DNA from: Pseudolactococcus reticulitermitis
GTDB lineage: Bacteria; Bacillota; Bacilli; Lactobacillales; Streptococcaceae
Assembly: GCF_002260845.1 (NCBI RefSeq)
Contig: NZ_BEDT01000004.1
Span: 62,001 to 126,000 of the forward strand
Direction: 5' to 3'
DNA length: 64,000 nucleotides
Shown: piece after piece, positions 23,668 through 33,081 of the stretch
Layout: each line of letters begins with the position of its first letter
Position numbering within the stretch: position 1 is the first letter of the stretch
The notes under the pieces: model-generated
Database searches by the model: none
The model's input: the letters and a program-made list of their open reading frames with translations, nothing else
What the model was told of the DNA's origin: nothing
Made by a program: the position numbers and the translations under genes

Positions 23668-24753
23668 ATGTTAAACAAAAAAATTAAATATCTATCAATT
23701 ATTCTAATACTGACAATGCTTACGGCTAGTCAAATTTTCACGGGCGCAATTATATCGCGTGCGACAACGCAAGGTAATTACTCTATTCAAAAGATAAACC
23801 CAGAAACTGGGGAAATCAAGGAAAATGCTTCTTACTATGATTTGAAGATGGCACCCGGTGAAACCAAAACAATTGAAGCTAAAATTCTCAATAAAGGCTC
23901 TGAAGAAATTACGGTTAAAGATCAAGTTTTTTCAGCTTTTACGAATGCGAATGGTCAAATTGATTATACAAAACAGGCCGATCAGTACGATAAAAGCTTG
24001 AAAATCAAAATGAGTGACATTGCAAAAGTCAAAGCAAGTGATATTAACGCTAAAGTTCCACCAACTGGAGAAACAACCGTTAGTGTGGATATTACGGTGC
24101 CTCATGATGCGCAAACAGGCGTTATCTTAGGATCGTGGCATTTTGAAAAAGAAGATCAAGTGGCTACCGAAGGTAAAAAAGAGGGCGTTACCATTAACTC
24201 TAAGTATGCCTATGCGCTTGCAATTAAAATTACAGTAGACAAAGAAATTGAAAAACCAAATCTGAATCTTTTAAACATTTCAGTTGGCGAGGTTAACTAC
24301 AGAAAAGCTTTTCTGGCAGAGTTACAAAATGATATGCCTACAATCACAGGAAAGATGACCATTGAGGCTAAAGTAACAGCTAAGGGGAAATTTGAGACAC
24401 TATATGAAAATAAATTAGAAGGACTTACTTTCGCACCAAATTCTAACTATAAATTTCCAGTATTTTTAGGTACAGATCAGTTTAAAGTTGGGGAATATAC
24501 GTATCGCATCAAAGCAACGACAGATGATCCAAAATGGTCAAGTAAGACTTGGGAATGGAATAAAGATTTCACTGTCTTACCAGATGAAGCTAAAAAGGGC
24601 AATTCTCAGGCGATTAATGATCCAAGACCTGAGAAAGTGCCAATGTGGGTCTACTTTGCGATTAGTGGATTAACATTATTAATTCTGTTACTTATTTTAT
24701 TGTTGATCATTTTAAAGAAACGTCGTAAAAAGAAAGAAGTTGAAGAAAAATGA
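23668..24753 (+). CDS. cscA: DUF916/DUF3324 WxL-interacting membrane protein (CscA-type)
   Basis: 361 residues from ATG 23668 (MLNKKIKYLSIILIL); the frame runs back to a TTG at 23644. Order: signal peptide, DUF916 domain (YYDLKMAPGETKTIEAKILNKG), second domain (DUF3324-type, LNISVGEVNYRKAFLAELQND), then one membrane helix (MWVYFAISGLTLLILLLILL) and a basic tail KKRRKKKEVEEK. These proteins bind WxL proteins and peptidoglycan and anchor the complex to the membrane. The next gene overlaps its end. Confidence 0.92.
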   Translation: MLNKKIKYLSIILILTMLTASQIFTGAIISRATTQGNYSIQKINPETGEIKENASYYDLKMAPGETKTIEAKILNKGSEEITVKDQVFSAFTNANGQIDYTKQADQYDKSLKIKMSDIAKVKASDINAKVPPTGETTVSVDITVPHDAQTGVILGSWHFEKEDQVATEGKKEGVTINSKYAYALAIKITVDKEIEKPNLNLLNISVGEVNYRKAFLAELQNDMPTITGKMTIEAKVTAKGKFETLYENKLEGLTFAPNSNYKFPVFLGTDQFKVGEYTYRIKATTDDPKWSSKTWEWNKDFTVLPDEAKKGNSQAINDPRPEKVPMWVYFAISGLTLLILLLILLLIILKKRRKKKEVEEK

Positions 24754-24785
24754 TTGGTCTTAGAGCTAACAGAGCTAAGGAGCGT

Positions 24786-25085
24786 ATGGTGAAAAAAATT
24801 GTTAAGTGTCTGTTATTGACGCTTATATTGGTCGTATCTACGGGGTCGCTCCATATTTCAGCTGAAACTTATGGAGAATTTCAAGTAGAAAAAGGAGCAC
24901 CATCGCAGACACCGTTACCGAGTGGCGGAAGTGGTGTTGACGCCGCAAATAAACTTCCTGTGACAGGAGAACAAATAGCTACCTGGGCTATATTTGGTGG
25001 TTTGCTCCTGCTTGCTTTTGTGCTTCTCCTTCTTGCTCTGAGAAAAATAAAAGAAAGGGTGGCAGATGATGTGTTTGAAAAATAA
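24786..25085 (+). CDS. cscD: Small LPXTG wall-anchored protein (CscD-type)
   Basis: 99 residues from ATG 24786; a GTG at 24789 is better spaced from AAGGAG, and the frame is open to 24750. Signal peptide (MVKKIVKCLLLTLILVV), a short Gly/Pro/Ser region, then LPVTG (57-61), a hydrophobic helix and a basic tail: a complete sortase signal. The mature part is only about 30 residues. Its end overlaps the next gene by 20 bases. Confidence 0.85.
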   Translation: MVKKIVKCLLLTLILVVSTGSLHISAETYGEFQVEKGAPSQTPLPSGGSGVDAANKLPVTGEQIATWAIFGGLLLLAFVLLLLALRKIKERVADDVFEK

Positions 25086-27624
25086 AAAGCACTACGTCTA
25101 TGTATCAATGGCTATTGCCATCGTTTTAAGTATGGTGTTAATTGAAACGAAAGCGAATGCGCTTGTTTTACCCAATGTGGGACTTGAGAAAGTTGGTATC
25201 GACCCAGATGACAAGCGTGCTGATTTTGAAGCTGCAGCAACACATCCAGATGCTGATAGGTCGTTTACTTCGATTAAGATTGAGCAACCGGACGAAATAA
25301 CAAATGATGCGGCTTATAAAGCAACGGCAATAGCCAATAATACGTATCGGTTAGTTTCCTCATTGTCTGACTTTATCAGTGCTTGGCGAGATGCTGATAT
25401 TACCTATATCGAAGTTGAAAAAGATTTGCCTAATACAACATTCACTAACGGTGAACGTCCAAACGGTGCGAGTGTCATCGTGCAAGGTAATGGTCATACA
25501 GTCGATTTAGGAAATAATACACTAAAATTAGGTCAAATTAAATCAGAAACAACGACTACTTTCAATAACATTGAATTGAAAGAAGATCTAACGGTAGGAA
25601 CTATCCAAACGGTGTCAACTTCCCTCCTTAATGCCAATAATGGGATCGGAACGAAACTGACGGTCAATCTACATGATTTTAATGTGTCTCAAAGTACAGT
25701 AGCTTCCAAAACTAAGGGGCCAATCAATGTTATCTATGGTATTGGCGCAAGAGTTGTTTTGTCTGGTGAGAATACCTTTAAGATTGCAGGGTCAATTACA
25801 CATAAAGCCGGCAGCGTTGAAGTTGCCAATAATGCAGTTGTGAAACTAGAGCGTAATCCTTCTGATTTGTTTATAGCGGAGTTCAATTTTGATAAATTAC
25901 CATCGGGTAGCGTGAGTAAGTTTAGCGGCTTGAAGATGGGGGATGGTTCTACAAATGATGCCTCTCAGTATGCTAGCACTGGTAATGCACCAAATGCTCA
26001 ACCTGTAAGTGGTAATGCAGAGATGGTTAAAACTGGAGATTATGTCACTTGGAAACTACTGAATTTTGGCTATTTTACAAGGATAGGCGGTTACGATTCT
26101 CCGGCCTTTACGTTTGGTCAAAGTAATACGATTGATATTCCCAAAACTATCAACGGGAATATGATGACGGCTGGTTATGGTAAAGATGTCGTCTTTAATG
26201 CAGGAACTACTTTAGATATTACCCAGAAACTAAGCAGCGATTACTCTCCTATTCAAAATTCGGGAGGAGCGATTAGATTTATTTCACCAAAGACTTTACA
26301 CTTTGCGATAGAAACTCCAGGTAGTCTAGTTAAAGCTGGTAAAATTTATTATGCTACTAGCGGAAGTGCGATGTATATTACTAACTCCGTTATCGAAGGT
26401 TGGACAGGTACTAATGCGCGACCAAATTCACCAAATTTCAGCAGTACTTTTAGAGAGCTAAAGGTCTTGGATAATGGTGCCAGAGTTGACGGTTCTAATA
26501 GAACGGATACTAATTTATTTGGTGCTACAACACGTGAATTCCAAACAGTCGCAACAGGTGTTGGTGAGATTAAGATTAACTATATTGACCAAAATGGTAA
26601 TAAAGTTGGCGATGCCAATTATCCGTTGATTGACAATGTTAATTTTGTTGGTCAGAGTTTTAACCTTGCGACCAAAGAATTCGCCATTGACAACATGCCC
26701 ACAGGTTATAAATGGGCGATTGATGAGCAAGTTTATGAGAAAGCTGGCAGAGGCGATCAGGGACAACCAGGTGGGGATAACACTGACGCTGATGATAATG
26801 GTGATGGTTTCGGTCAAGCGAATTTCGCCATTGTGCCAATGCAAGGTGAAACCTACACCTATAACATTTATGTTTATAGTGAATCAAATCCCAATACCAC
26901 CTATACTTATGTTGACCCGTGGACAGGCTTGTCATTTAAGTCAGATAAAGTAACGGTTGGTAGTGAGAAAGTTGGGAATTATGTGCCAGCTCATGTGGGT
27001 AATACGATTGATTGGACAAATAAACTTTATACCGAAACGAATGTCCCAACAGGTTATGTTTACGTCCCAAGTCGTCTGTTGCCACCGACTATGTCACAGC
27101 CAACAACGACAGAAGTCAAGGATGCTGTAACACCATCAAATACGATTATTTATGTCTATAATCCTAGTTATAAGGGAAGTTTGACACTTTCTGCTGTACC
27201 GAATCTTGATTTTGGTGACCAATTAATTTCACCTGAAAACAGAGGCAAACTCTACCCTGCAACTTTTTCAGATGACTTAACCGTGACTGATGACCGTAGA
27301 AATGTTAAAGATGGCTGGCATTTATCAGTTCAGCAAGCAGCACCTCTCACATCAACAGACGGTAAAACGGTGTTAAGAAACGCCATTTTCTTTCGTGAAG
27401 TAGATGGTGGCACACTAAAGCCTCTAGAAGGTGGCAGTGATCTAGCTGTTTATAACGATGTATCCCAAGCAGCTTTAGGGTTTCAAGAAATAGTTAAACC
27501 AACAAGTAGTTGGAACAAAAAAGCGGATGGTGCTGGTTTCTACCTTAAAGATAATGGTAAATTGCAGGCAGGAGATTATTCGACTGTTCTAACATGGACA
27601 TTGGGAGCAGGACCAAGCCAGTAA
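25066..27624 (+). CDS. cscB: Large WxL-domain surface protein (CscB-type), beta-helix N-terminal region
   Basis: 852 residues. Signal peptide, then a region with pectate-lyase-like repeats of short strands (SVIVQGNGHTVDLGNNTLKL, VVLSGENTFKIAGSITHKAG), a MucBP-like segment (IKINYIDQNGNKVGDANYPL), and a C-terminal WxL domain (LDFGDQLIS, DDRRNVKDGWHLSVQQA, terminal VLTWTLGAGPSQ). The long stalk probably carries carbohydrate or host binding. Starts within the LPXTG gene and ends the first csc cluster. Confidence 0.88.
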   Translation: MMCLKNKKHYVYVSMAIAIVLSMVLIETKANALVLPNVGLEKVGIDPDDKRADFEAAATHPDADRSFTSIKIEQPDEITNDAAYKATAIANNTYRLVSSLSDFISAWRDADITYIEVEKDLPNTTFTNGERPNGASVIVQGNGHTVDLGNNTLKLGQIKSETTTTFNNIELKEDLTVGTIQTVSTSLLNANNGIGTKLTVNLHDFNVSQSTVASKTKGPINVIYGIGARVVLSGENTFKIAGSITHKAGSVEVANNAVVKLERNPSDLFIAEFNFDKLPSGSVSKFSGLKMGDGSTNDASQYASTGNAPNAQPVSGNAEMVKTGDYVTWKLLNFGYFTRIGGYDSPAFTFGQSNTIDIPKTINGNMMTAGYGKDVVFNAGTTLDITQKLSSDYSPIQNSGGAIRFISPKTLHFAIETPGSLVKAGKIYYATSGSAMYITNSVIEGWTGTNARPNSPNFSSTFRELKVLDNGARVDGSNRTDTNLFGATTREFQTVATGVGEIKINYIDQNGNKVGDANYPLIDNVNFVGQSFNLATKEFAIDNMPTGYKWAIDEQVYEKAGRGDQGQPGGDNTDADDNGDGFGQANFAIVPMQGETYTYNIYVYSESNPNTTYTYVDPWTGLSFKSDKVTVGSEKVGNYVPAHVGNTIDWTNKLYTETNVPTGYVYVPSRLLPPTMSQPTTTEVKDAVTPSNTIIYVYNPSYKGSLTLSAVPNLDFGDQLISPENRGKLYPATFSDDLTVTDDRRNVKDGWHLSVQQAAPLTSTDGKTVLRNAIFFREVDGGTLKPLEGGSDLAVYNDVSQAALGFQEIVKPTSSWNKKADGAGFYLKDNGKLQAGDYSTVLTWTLGAGPSQ

Positions 27625-27672
27625 CTGATGCAACGCTGAACCTTTTAGCCGGTTTACTAAAATAAGATGAAA

Positions 27673-27716
27673 AAATAGCACTTTCAATCGAGTATTCAGA
27701 TTGAGAGTGTTATTTG
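27673..27716 (+). terminator. Hairpin ending the first csc cluster
   Basis: ATAGCACT-T-TCAATC pairs with GATTGA-GAGTG-TAT around nine bases. The T run is poor, so efficiency is uncertain. Confidence 0.5.
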
Positions 27717-27828
27717 CTTAAATTTTATATACTTTGTTACTGGGTAAGAAAAGGGTAGAGAGACTGTGAGTCTCATGCTTTTTTGGGAAGCAAAAAGTCC
27801 ACTCTTAAATTGAATGGGCTTTCTTGAG

Positions 27829-29376
27829 TTAATAATCCATGTGGATATATGATGCAGCATTTTTAGGAATGGTACGTGTACTTACTTTTCCTAGACCAGC
27901 TTCACCGTTCATTTCTTTAATTGTGACCGTATCACCAGAAACACCGGTAACAACTGCGACGTGTCCATAAGTCGCATCAGCGCCGGCACTACCTGGTGCA
28001 AAGACTGCAATTGTCAAGTTAGCAACAGGCTGGTCATCAACACGGAGACCTTCACGGCTTGCGTTTGCTGCCCAGTCTTTCGCATTGCCCCACCAGTCGC
28101 CCATGCGTGCTTTAAAGATGTCTTTGACATACCAAGTACAGTTTTCAGCAGCATAGGTATTGTTGGTCGTATAAGGACCGTCATTGACATCAATTGGGAC
28201 TGCGATGACGCCATCAAAATCGACATAATCTTTGAGCAAGTCATACCATTTTTGAGCATTTGCTTCTATGGTGCTCACTTTTGTTTGAGGATCATCTAAA
28301 GCGACACCTTCGTAATAAAGTGACCAGTCTAAACTGGCTTGAGCTGGATCGGTTGCACTGCCGACGATATCTTTGACGTTAGTAAATGCACCGTTTAATT
28401 CTGTAGAAACTAAGTTGAGTTGCACATCGAGTGACAAGGCTCTATCTTCAGCTTTAGACCAACGATTACCATTGATCATGTTAGACCAACCAGACCATTG
28501 GAAGATACCGGCCACGCCGCCTGAATCATTGACCGCTTCAGGATTGAAACCTGATTCACGTTCAGCTACTGCCAAGGCGCCAGATGCCCCTTCAAGTGTG
28601 AAACCTTCTTGTCCCATCAAATGATTGGCAATATCAATGGCATTTTGCGCATTTTCTACAGATAGATTAGCTTCGCTGGCTAAGGTCTCTGCTGAGATGG
28701 TGAGGACACCCCCATTGATTGTCTGGGCAGGTTTGATGATTAGTTCTTGACCAGCAAAAATGAGTTGCGTATTTGTGAGTTTTGAATGCTTGATAATATC
28801 TTCAACGGATACCTTTTGCGCTTGGGCGATGTCCCATAAGGTATCGCCAGCCTTAACGGTATAGGTTACAGCTGGGATGATGATGGGTTCAGGGCGCTTA
28901 GCAGCAACAGCAGGTTTAATCACCAGTTCTTGACCGATATAAATGAAATCAGTGTTATTCAGCTTAGAATTTGTGATGATGTCTTCAACAGACACCTGAT
29001 GTGTTTGGGCGATGTCCGACAAGGTATCGCCAGCTTTAACAGTATAAGTGACTGCAGGCTGAGCCTTAGCGGGTGCCGCGGATGTTTTAGCAGCCGCTGG
29101 TTTGACGGCAGTTGGCACAGGTTGACTGGTTTCGATGGTTTGCCCAACAGCAATTTGAGTTGGATCTGAAATGCCATTCAGTGCAGTGAGTGTTTCAACA
29201 CTCGTGTTAAATTTTTGAGCGATATGCCAAAGATTATCTCCTGCCTCAACGGTATAGGTATCTGCTGAAGCTGTATTTGAAAATGCTAGAACTCCCGCTA
29301 CAGTGCTAGCGCCAAGTGCTAGTTTCGCTGCGGTTTTATTATAATTATCTGTCATGGCTTGGTCGTGTTTGCCCAT
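27829..29376 (-). CDS. Secreted peptidoglycan hydrolase: 3 LysM + phage-type lysozyme-like + CHAP
   Basis: 515 residues. AAGGGA precedes the ATG at 29376. A slightly extended signal peptide (ends ASA about residue 38) leads to three LysM repeats (YTVEAGDNLWHIAQ, YTVKAGDTLSDIAQ, YTVKAGDTLWDIAQ) separated by Pro/Ala linkers, then a lysozyme-like domain (ESGFNPEAVNDSGGVAGIFQ) and a C-terminal CHAP amidase/endopeptidase (AENCTWYVKDIF with the Cys, AYGHVAVV-type His in TYGHVAVVTGV). It should cleave peptidoglycan at the cell surface. It lies leftward between the csc cluster and livHMGF. Confidence 0.9.
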   Translation of the reverse strand: MGKHDQAMTDNYNKTAAKLALGASTVAGVLAFSNTASADTYTVEAGDNLWHIAQKFNTSVETLTALNGISDPTQIAVGQTIETSQPVPTAVKPAAAKTSAAPAKAQPAVTYTVKAGDTLSDIAQTHQVSVEDIITNSKLNNTDFIYIGQELVIKPAVAAKRPEPIIIPAVTYTVKAGDTLWDIAQAQKVSVEDIIKHSKLTNTQLIFAGQELIIKPAQTINGGVLTISAETLASEANLSVENAQNAIDIANHLMGQEGFTLEGASGALAVAERESGFNPEAVNDSGGVAGIFQWSGWSNMINGNRWSKAEDRALSLDVQLNLVSTELNGAFTNVKDIVGSATDPAQASLDWSLYYEGVALDDPQTKVSTIEANAQKWYDLLKDYVDFDGVIAVPIDVNDGPYTTNNTYAAENCTWYVKDIFKARMGDWWGNAKDWAANASREGLRVDDQPVANLTIAVFAPGSAGADATYGHVAVVTGVSGDTVTIKEMNGEAGLGKVSTRTIPKNAASYIHMDY

Positions 29377-29509
29377 AGATGATGTCCCTTCTTTTGAGGT
29401 AATGGTTTATAGTCTTACTATAATACCTTATATTATATCATAGATTGTCCAAAACGAGAAATCATATATAAACTTTTGATTAAGAATCAATTAAATCACG
29501 GCTAGCAAC

Positions 29510-29537
29510 TTGAATTTTCTGAAAATTGTGGTAAAAT
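29510..29537 (+). promoter_or_regulatory. livHMGF promoter with perfect CodY box
   Basis: TTGAAT (29510-29515) and TAAAAT (29532-29537) are 16 bases apart. AATTTTCTGAAAATT (29513-29527) is an exact CodY box overlapping the -35 and spacer, implying direct repression. The leader is about 100 bases. Confidence 0.85.
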
Positions 29538-29643
29538 AAGTAAGATAATTGTCTAGTACAACGCTATACGATGCTATAATCATCAAGTAGCAACGTTGGA
29601 GATGTGACATAAACATAAATAAATATAAAAATGGAGAAAAGCA

Positions 29644-30525
29644 ATGCAAATTATTGTCAATGGCTTGATTCTCGGGAGTGTCTACGCGCTGATTGCGCTG
29701 GGTTACACCATGGTTTACGGGATTATTAAGCTGATTAACTTTGCACACGGCGACGTCTATATGATGGGCGCTTTTATGGGCTATTATTTGATTAACAGTT
29801 TACACCTGAACTTTTTCATCGCCTTGATTTTATCAATGGCGGGTTGTGCCCTACTCGGAATGGCGATTGAATTTTTAGCCTATCGTCCGCTACGTAAATC
29901 GACTAAAGTCGCGGCGTTGATTACAGCAATTGGTGTGTCATTTTTACTTGAAAATGTCATGATTTATTTCGTAGGTTCTGCCTCTCGTCAATTTCCAAGT
30001 GCGATTAAAGTCACCAAATATGGCTTTGCGGGTATCACCATCACCAATGTTCAGCTGATGATTTTGGTGACCGCTGTAATTTTGATGGTGCTTTTGCAAC
30101 TCATCGTCAAAAAAACGAAAATGGGGAAAGCCATGCGTGCGGTCTCAGTCGAGGCTGACGCGGCACGTCTGATGGGGATTAATGTTGACCGGACGATTTC
30201 ATTTACCTTTGCGCTAGGTTCAGCGCTTGCGGGTGCGGCGGGTGTTTTAATTGGGCTTTACTATGGCTCGATTGACCCACTCATGGGTATGGCGCCGGGA
30301 CTGAAAGCCTTTGTTGCTGCCGTTCTTGGTGGGATTGGGATTATTCCTGGTGCTGCGCTTGGTGGGATTGTCATTGGGTTGCTCGAAACAGTGGCGCAGT
30401 CCTTACCTGGTAAACTCTCATGGGTCGCAGGTTACAAGGATGCGGTGGTTTACGCTGTCCTCATTATCATTCTTTTAATCCGTCCTGCCGGCATTCTCGG
30501 CAAAAACGTGAAAGAGAAGGTGTAG
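29644..30525 (+). CDS. livH: Branched-chain amino acid ABC transporter permease LivH
   Basis: 293 residues, very hydrophobic, with family motifs MQIIVNGLILGSVYALIALG at the N-terminus and GYTMVYGIIKLINFAHGDV, and the cytoplasmic EAA-like loop AMRAVSVEADAARLMGINVD. First gene of livHMGF. It pairs with LivM to form the channel for branched-chain amino acids delivered by LivJ-type lipoproteins. Confidence 0.95.
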   Translation: MQIIVNGLILGSVYALIALGYTMVYGIIKLINFAHGDVYMMGAFMGYYLINSLHLNFFIALILSMAGCALLGMAIEFLAYRPLRKSTKVAALITAIGVSFLLENVMIYFVGSASRQFPSAIKVTKYGFAGITITNVQLMILVTAVILMVLLQLIVKKTKMGKAMRAVSVEADAARLMGINVDRTISFTFALGSALAGAAGVLIGLYYGSIDPLMGMAPGLKAFVAAVLGGIGIIPGAALGGIVIGLLETVAQSLPGKLSWVAGYKDAVVYAVLIIILLIRPAGILGKNVKEKV

Positions 30526-30529
30526 GCTG

Positions 30530-31489
30530 ATGAAAAAAAATCTCAAAACAAATGGCATCTGGCTGGCGATTATCGCTGTCATTTATGGCATTCTTTTCGG
30601 CTTGATTAGTGCGGGCATTATCAATGCCTTTGTCGCACAAATCATCACGCAAATCGGCATTAATCTCATCGTTGCCGTCGGGCTCAACCTCGTTATCGGT
30701 TTCACCGGGCAATTCTCCTTTGGTTCTGCTGGGTTTATGGCGATTGGCGCCTACACGTCAGCTATCGTCACTGCACGCATGGCACCAACTTGGGGGACGA
30801 TTTTCTTGTCAATGCTGATTGGCGCACTTGTTGCTGGTGTTGTTGCAGTTATCGTTGGCTATCCAACCCTGCGTTTGAAGGGGGACTACTTGGCGATTGC
30901 GACCCTGGGTGTGTCTGAAATCATCCGTATCCTCATCATGAATGGTGGCGATTTGACCAATGGTGCAGCAGGTCTGTCCAATATTATCCTCTTTACAGAC
31001 TGGGGCATGACCTTTATCTTTGCCGTTGCGATTATCGTTTTGATTCTGAACTTTATCAATTCACCGTCAGGCCGTGCCACACTTTCGGTGCGTGAAGACG
31101 AAATCGCCTCTGAATCCATGGGGGTCAATGTGACACGTGTCAAAGTCATCGCTTTCACGCTCGGTGCCATGGTCACAGCCATTGCAGGAAGTTTGTACGC
31201 AGGCTTTATCGGAACGGTCACACCGAAAGATTTCACTTGGATGAAATCTGTTGATGCTTTGATTATCGTGGTACTTGGTGGTTTAGGTTCTATCACAGGA
31301 ACGATTATCGCAGCCATTATCCTAGGCTTGCTCAACATGTTCCTCCAAGATTTCGGTGCCATCCGAATGATTATCTACTCACTTGTTTTAATTCTCGTGA
31401 TGATTTTCCGTCCGGGTGGTTTGCTTGGCACATGGGAATTCAAACTCTCACGTTTTTTCAATCAAAAAGAAAATAAGGAGGCTAAATAA
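30530..31489 (+). CDS. livM: Branched-chain amino acid ABC transporter permease LivM
   Basis: 319 residues with about eight to ten membrane helices. Motifs NLVIGFTGQFSFGSAGFMAIG, GDYLAIATLGVSEIIRI and the cytoplasmic loop SVREDEIASESMGVNV are characteristic of LivM. It begins four bases after livH and its stop overlaps the livG start by one base. Confidence 0.95.
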   Translation: MKKNLKTNGIWLAIIAVIYGILFGLISAGIINAFVAQIITQIGINLIVAVGLNLVIGFTGQFSFGSAGFMAIGAYTSAIVTARMAPTWGTIFLSMLIGALVAGVVAVIVGYPTLRLKGDYLAIATLGVSEIIRILIMNGGDLTNGAAGLSNIILFTDWGMTFIFAVAIIVLILNFINSPSGRATLSVREDEIASESMGVNVTRVKVIAFTLGAMVTAIAGSLYAGFIGTVTPKDFTWMKSVDALIIVVLGGLGSITGTIIAAIILGLLNMFLQDFGAIRMIIYSLVLILVMIFRPGGLLGTWEFKLSRFFNQKENKEAK

Positions 31490-32253
31490 TGGCACTTCTT
31501 GAAGTTAAAAATCTCACGAAAAATTTCGGTGGCTTAACGGCAGTCGGTGATGTGAATATCGAACTCGGGGAATCAGAGCTTGTCGGTTTAATCGGGCCAA
31601 ATGGTGCTGGTAAAACGACATTGTTTAACCTTTTGACCGGTGTGTATGAGCCATCAGAAGGGACGGTTAGTTTAGATGGTAAAATTCTAAACGGTATGCC
31701 GACTTACAAAATCGCAGCCGCAGGTCTATCTCGGACTTTCCAAAATATCCGCTTGTTCAAAGATTTGAGCGTGTTGGACAATGTCCTGATTGCCATGGGG
31801 ACACGAAAAAAATCTAAATTAATTGAATCATTTTTGCGCTTGCCGGGCTATTATAAGCAAGAAGCAGAGATGACAAAAGAAGCGCTTGAATTGCTGGCAA
31901 TTTTTGATTTGGATGTCAAACACGATAGTTTGGCGAAAAATTTACCTTACGGTGAGCAACGCCGTTTGGAAATCGTGCGTGCCCTTGCAACACAGCCTAA
32001 AATTCTATTTTTAGATGAGCCAGCAGCTGGGATGAACCCGCAGGAAACCGCGGAATTGACGGCTTTAATCAAGCAAATTCAGCAACAATTTAACATCACT
32101 ATTCTCTTGATTGAGCATGATATGAGCTTGGTTATGAATGTGACCGAACGGATTTATGTGTTGGAATATGGTCGTCTGATTGCCCATGGCACGCCAGACG
32201 AAATTAAAAATAATAAGCGCGTGATTGAGGCGTATCTAGGAGGAGAAGCATAA
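31489..32253 (+). CDS. livG: Branched-chain amino acid ABC transporter ATPase LivG
   Basis: 254 residues: Walker A GPNGAGKTT, the family segment AAAGLSRTFQNIRLF, a signature in LPYGEQRRLEIVRAL, Walker B ILFLDEPAAGMNPQET and H-loop LIEHDMSLVM. It powers import with LivF. It starts one base into the livM stop and overlaps livF by one base, so translation is coupled. Confidence 0.95.
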   Translation: MALLEVKNLTKNFGGLTAVGDVNIELGESELVGLIGPNGAGKTTLFNLLTGVYEPSEGTVSLDGKILNGMPTYKIAAAGLSRTFQNIRLFKDLSVLDNVLIAMGTRKKSKLIESFLRLPGYYKQEAEMTKEALELLAIFDLDVKHDSLAKNLPYGEQRRLEIVRALATQPKILFLDEPAAGMNPQETAELTALIKQIQQQFNITILLIEHDMSLVMNVTERIYVLEYGRLIAHGTPDEIKNNKRVIEAYLGGEA

Positions 32254-32963
32254 TGGCGATGTTAGAAGTTAAAAACCTTGACGTCCATTATGGTGTCATC
32301 CAAGGTGTGCGTGATGTGTCATTTGAGGTCAATCAAGGCGAAGTTGTTTCCTTGATTGGTGCCAATGGTGCTGGGAAAACCTCCATTCTTCGAACGATTT
32401 CAGGACTTGTGAGACCGTCAAATGGGACGATTACTTTCGAGGGTCAAGAGATTCAAAAAACACCTGCTCAGAAAATCGTGGCCAGTGGTCTGTCTCAAGT
32501 GCCAGAAGGTCGTCACGTTTTCCCCGGACTTTCTGTCTTGGAAAACCTTGAAATGGGTGCTTTCTTACGTAAAAATCGGGAAGAAAATGCCCAAAATCTC
32601 AAACACGTTTTCCAACGTTTTCCACGTCTGGAAGAGCGTAAAACGCAAGATGCCGCAACCCTATCAGGTGGCGAACAACAAATGCTTGCCATGGGTCGCG
32701 CCTTGATGAGCCAACCCAAACTTTTATTGCTAGATGAGCCATCAATGGGATTGGCACCGATTTTTATTCAAGAAATTTTTGAGATTATCAAAGATATCCA
32801 AAAACAAGGCACAACGGTTTTATTGATTGAGCAAAATGCCAATATGGCGCTCTCGATTGCTGACCGTGGCTATGTTTTGGAGACCGGTAAGGTCATCTTG
32901 TCTGGTACAGGTCAAGAATTGCTGGCGTCTGATGAAGTTCGTAAGGCTTATCTGGGTGGTTAA
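32253..32963 (+). CDS. livF: Branched-chain amino acid ABC transporter ATPase LivF
   Basis: 236 residues: Walker A GANGAGKTS, SQVPEGRHVFPGLSVLENLE (typical LivF), signature LSGGEQQMLAMGRAL, Walker B LLLLDEPSMGLAP and H-loop LIEQNANMAL. Last gene of livHMGF; a terminator follows. Confidence 0.95.
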   Translation: MAMLEVKNLDVHYGVIQGVRDVSFEVNQGEVVSLIGANGAGKTSILRTISGLVRPSNGTITFEGQEIQKTPAQKIVASGLSQVPEGRHVFPGLSVLENLEMGAFLRKNREENAQNLKHVFQRFPRLEERKTQDAATLSGGEQQMLAMGRALMSQPKLLLLDEPSMGLAPIFIQEIFEIIKDIQKQGTTVLLIEQNANMALSIADRGYVLETGKVILSGTGQELLASDEVRKAYLGG

Positions 32964-32988
32964 TGAAAAAATAAGGCTGTTGCCTAAA

Positions 32989-33017
32989 AAGTACGCAGTT
33001 ATGGCGTGCTTTTTTGC
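32989..33017 (+). terminator. Intrinsic terminator after livF
   Basis: AAGTACGC pairs with GCGTGCTT and is followed by TTTT. Confidence 0.75.
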
Positions 33018-33081
33018 TAATTATCGTGGTAAAATGGAGCTAACGATAGGAACAGGACTATAAGAAAGTAGGGAAACAACT

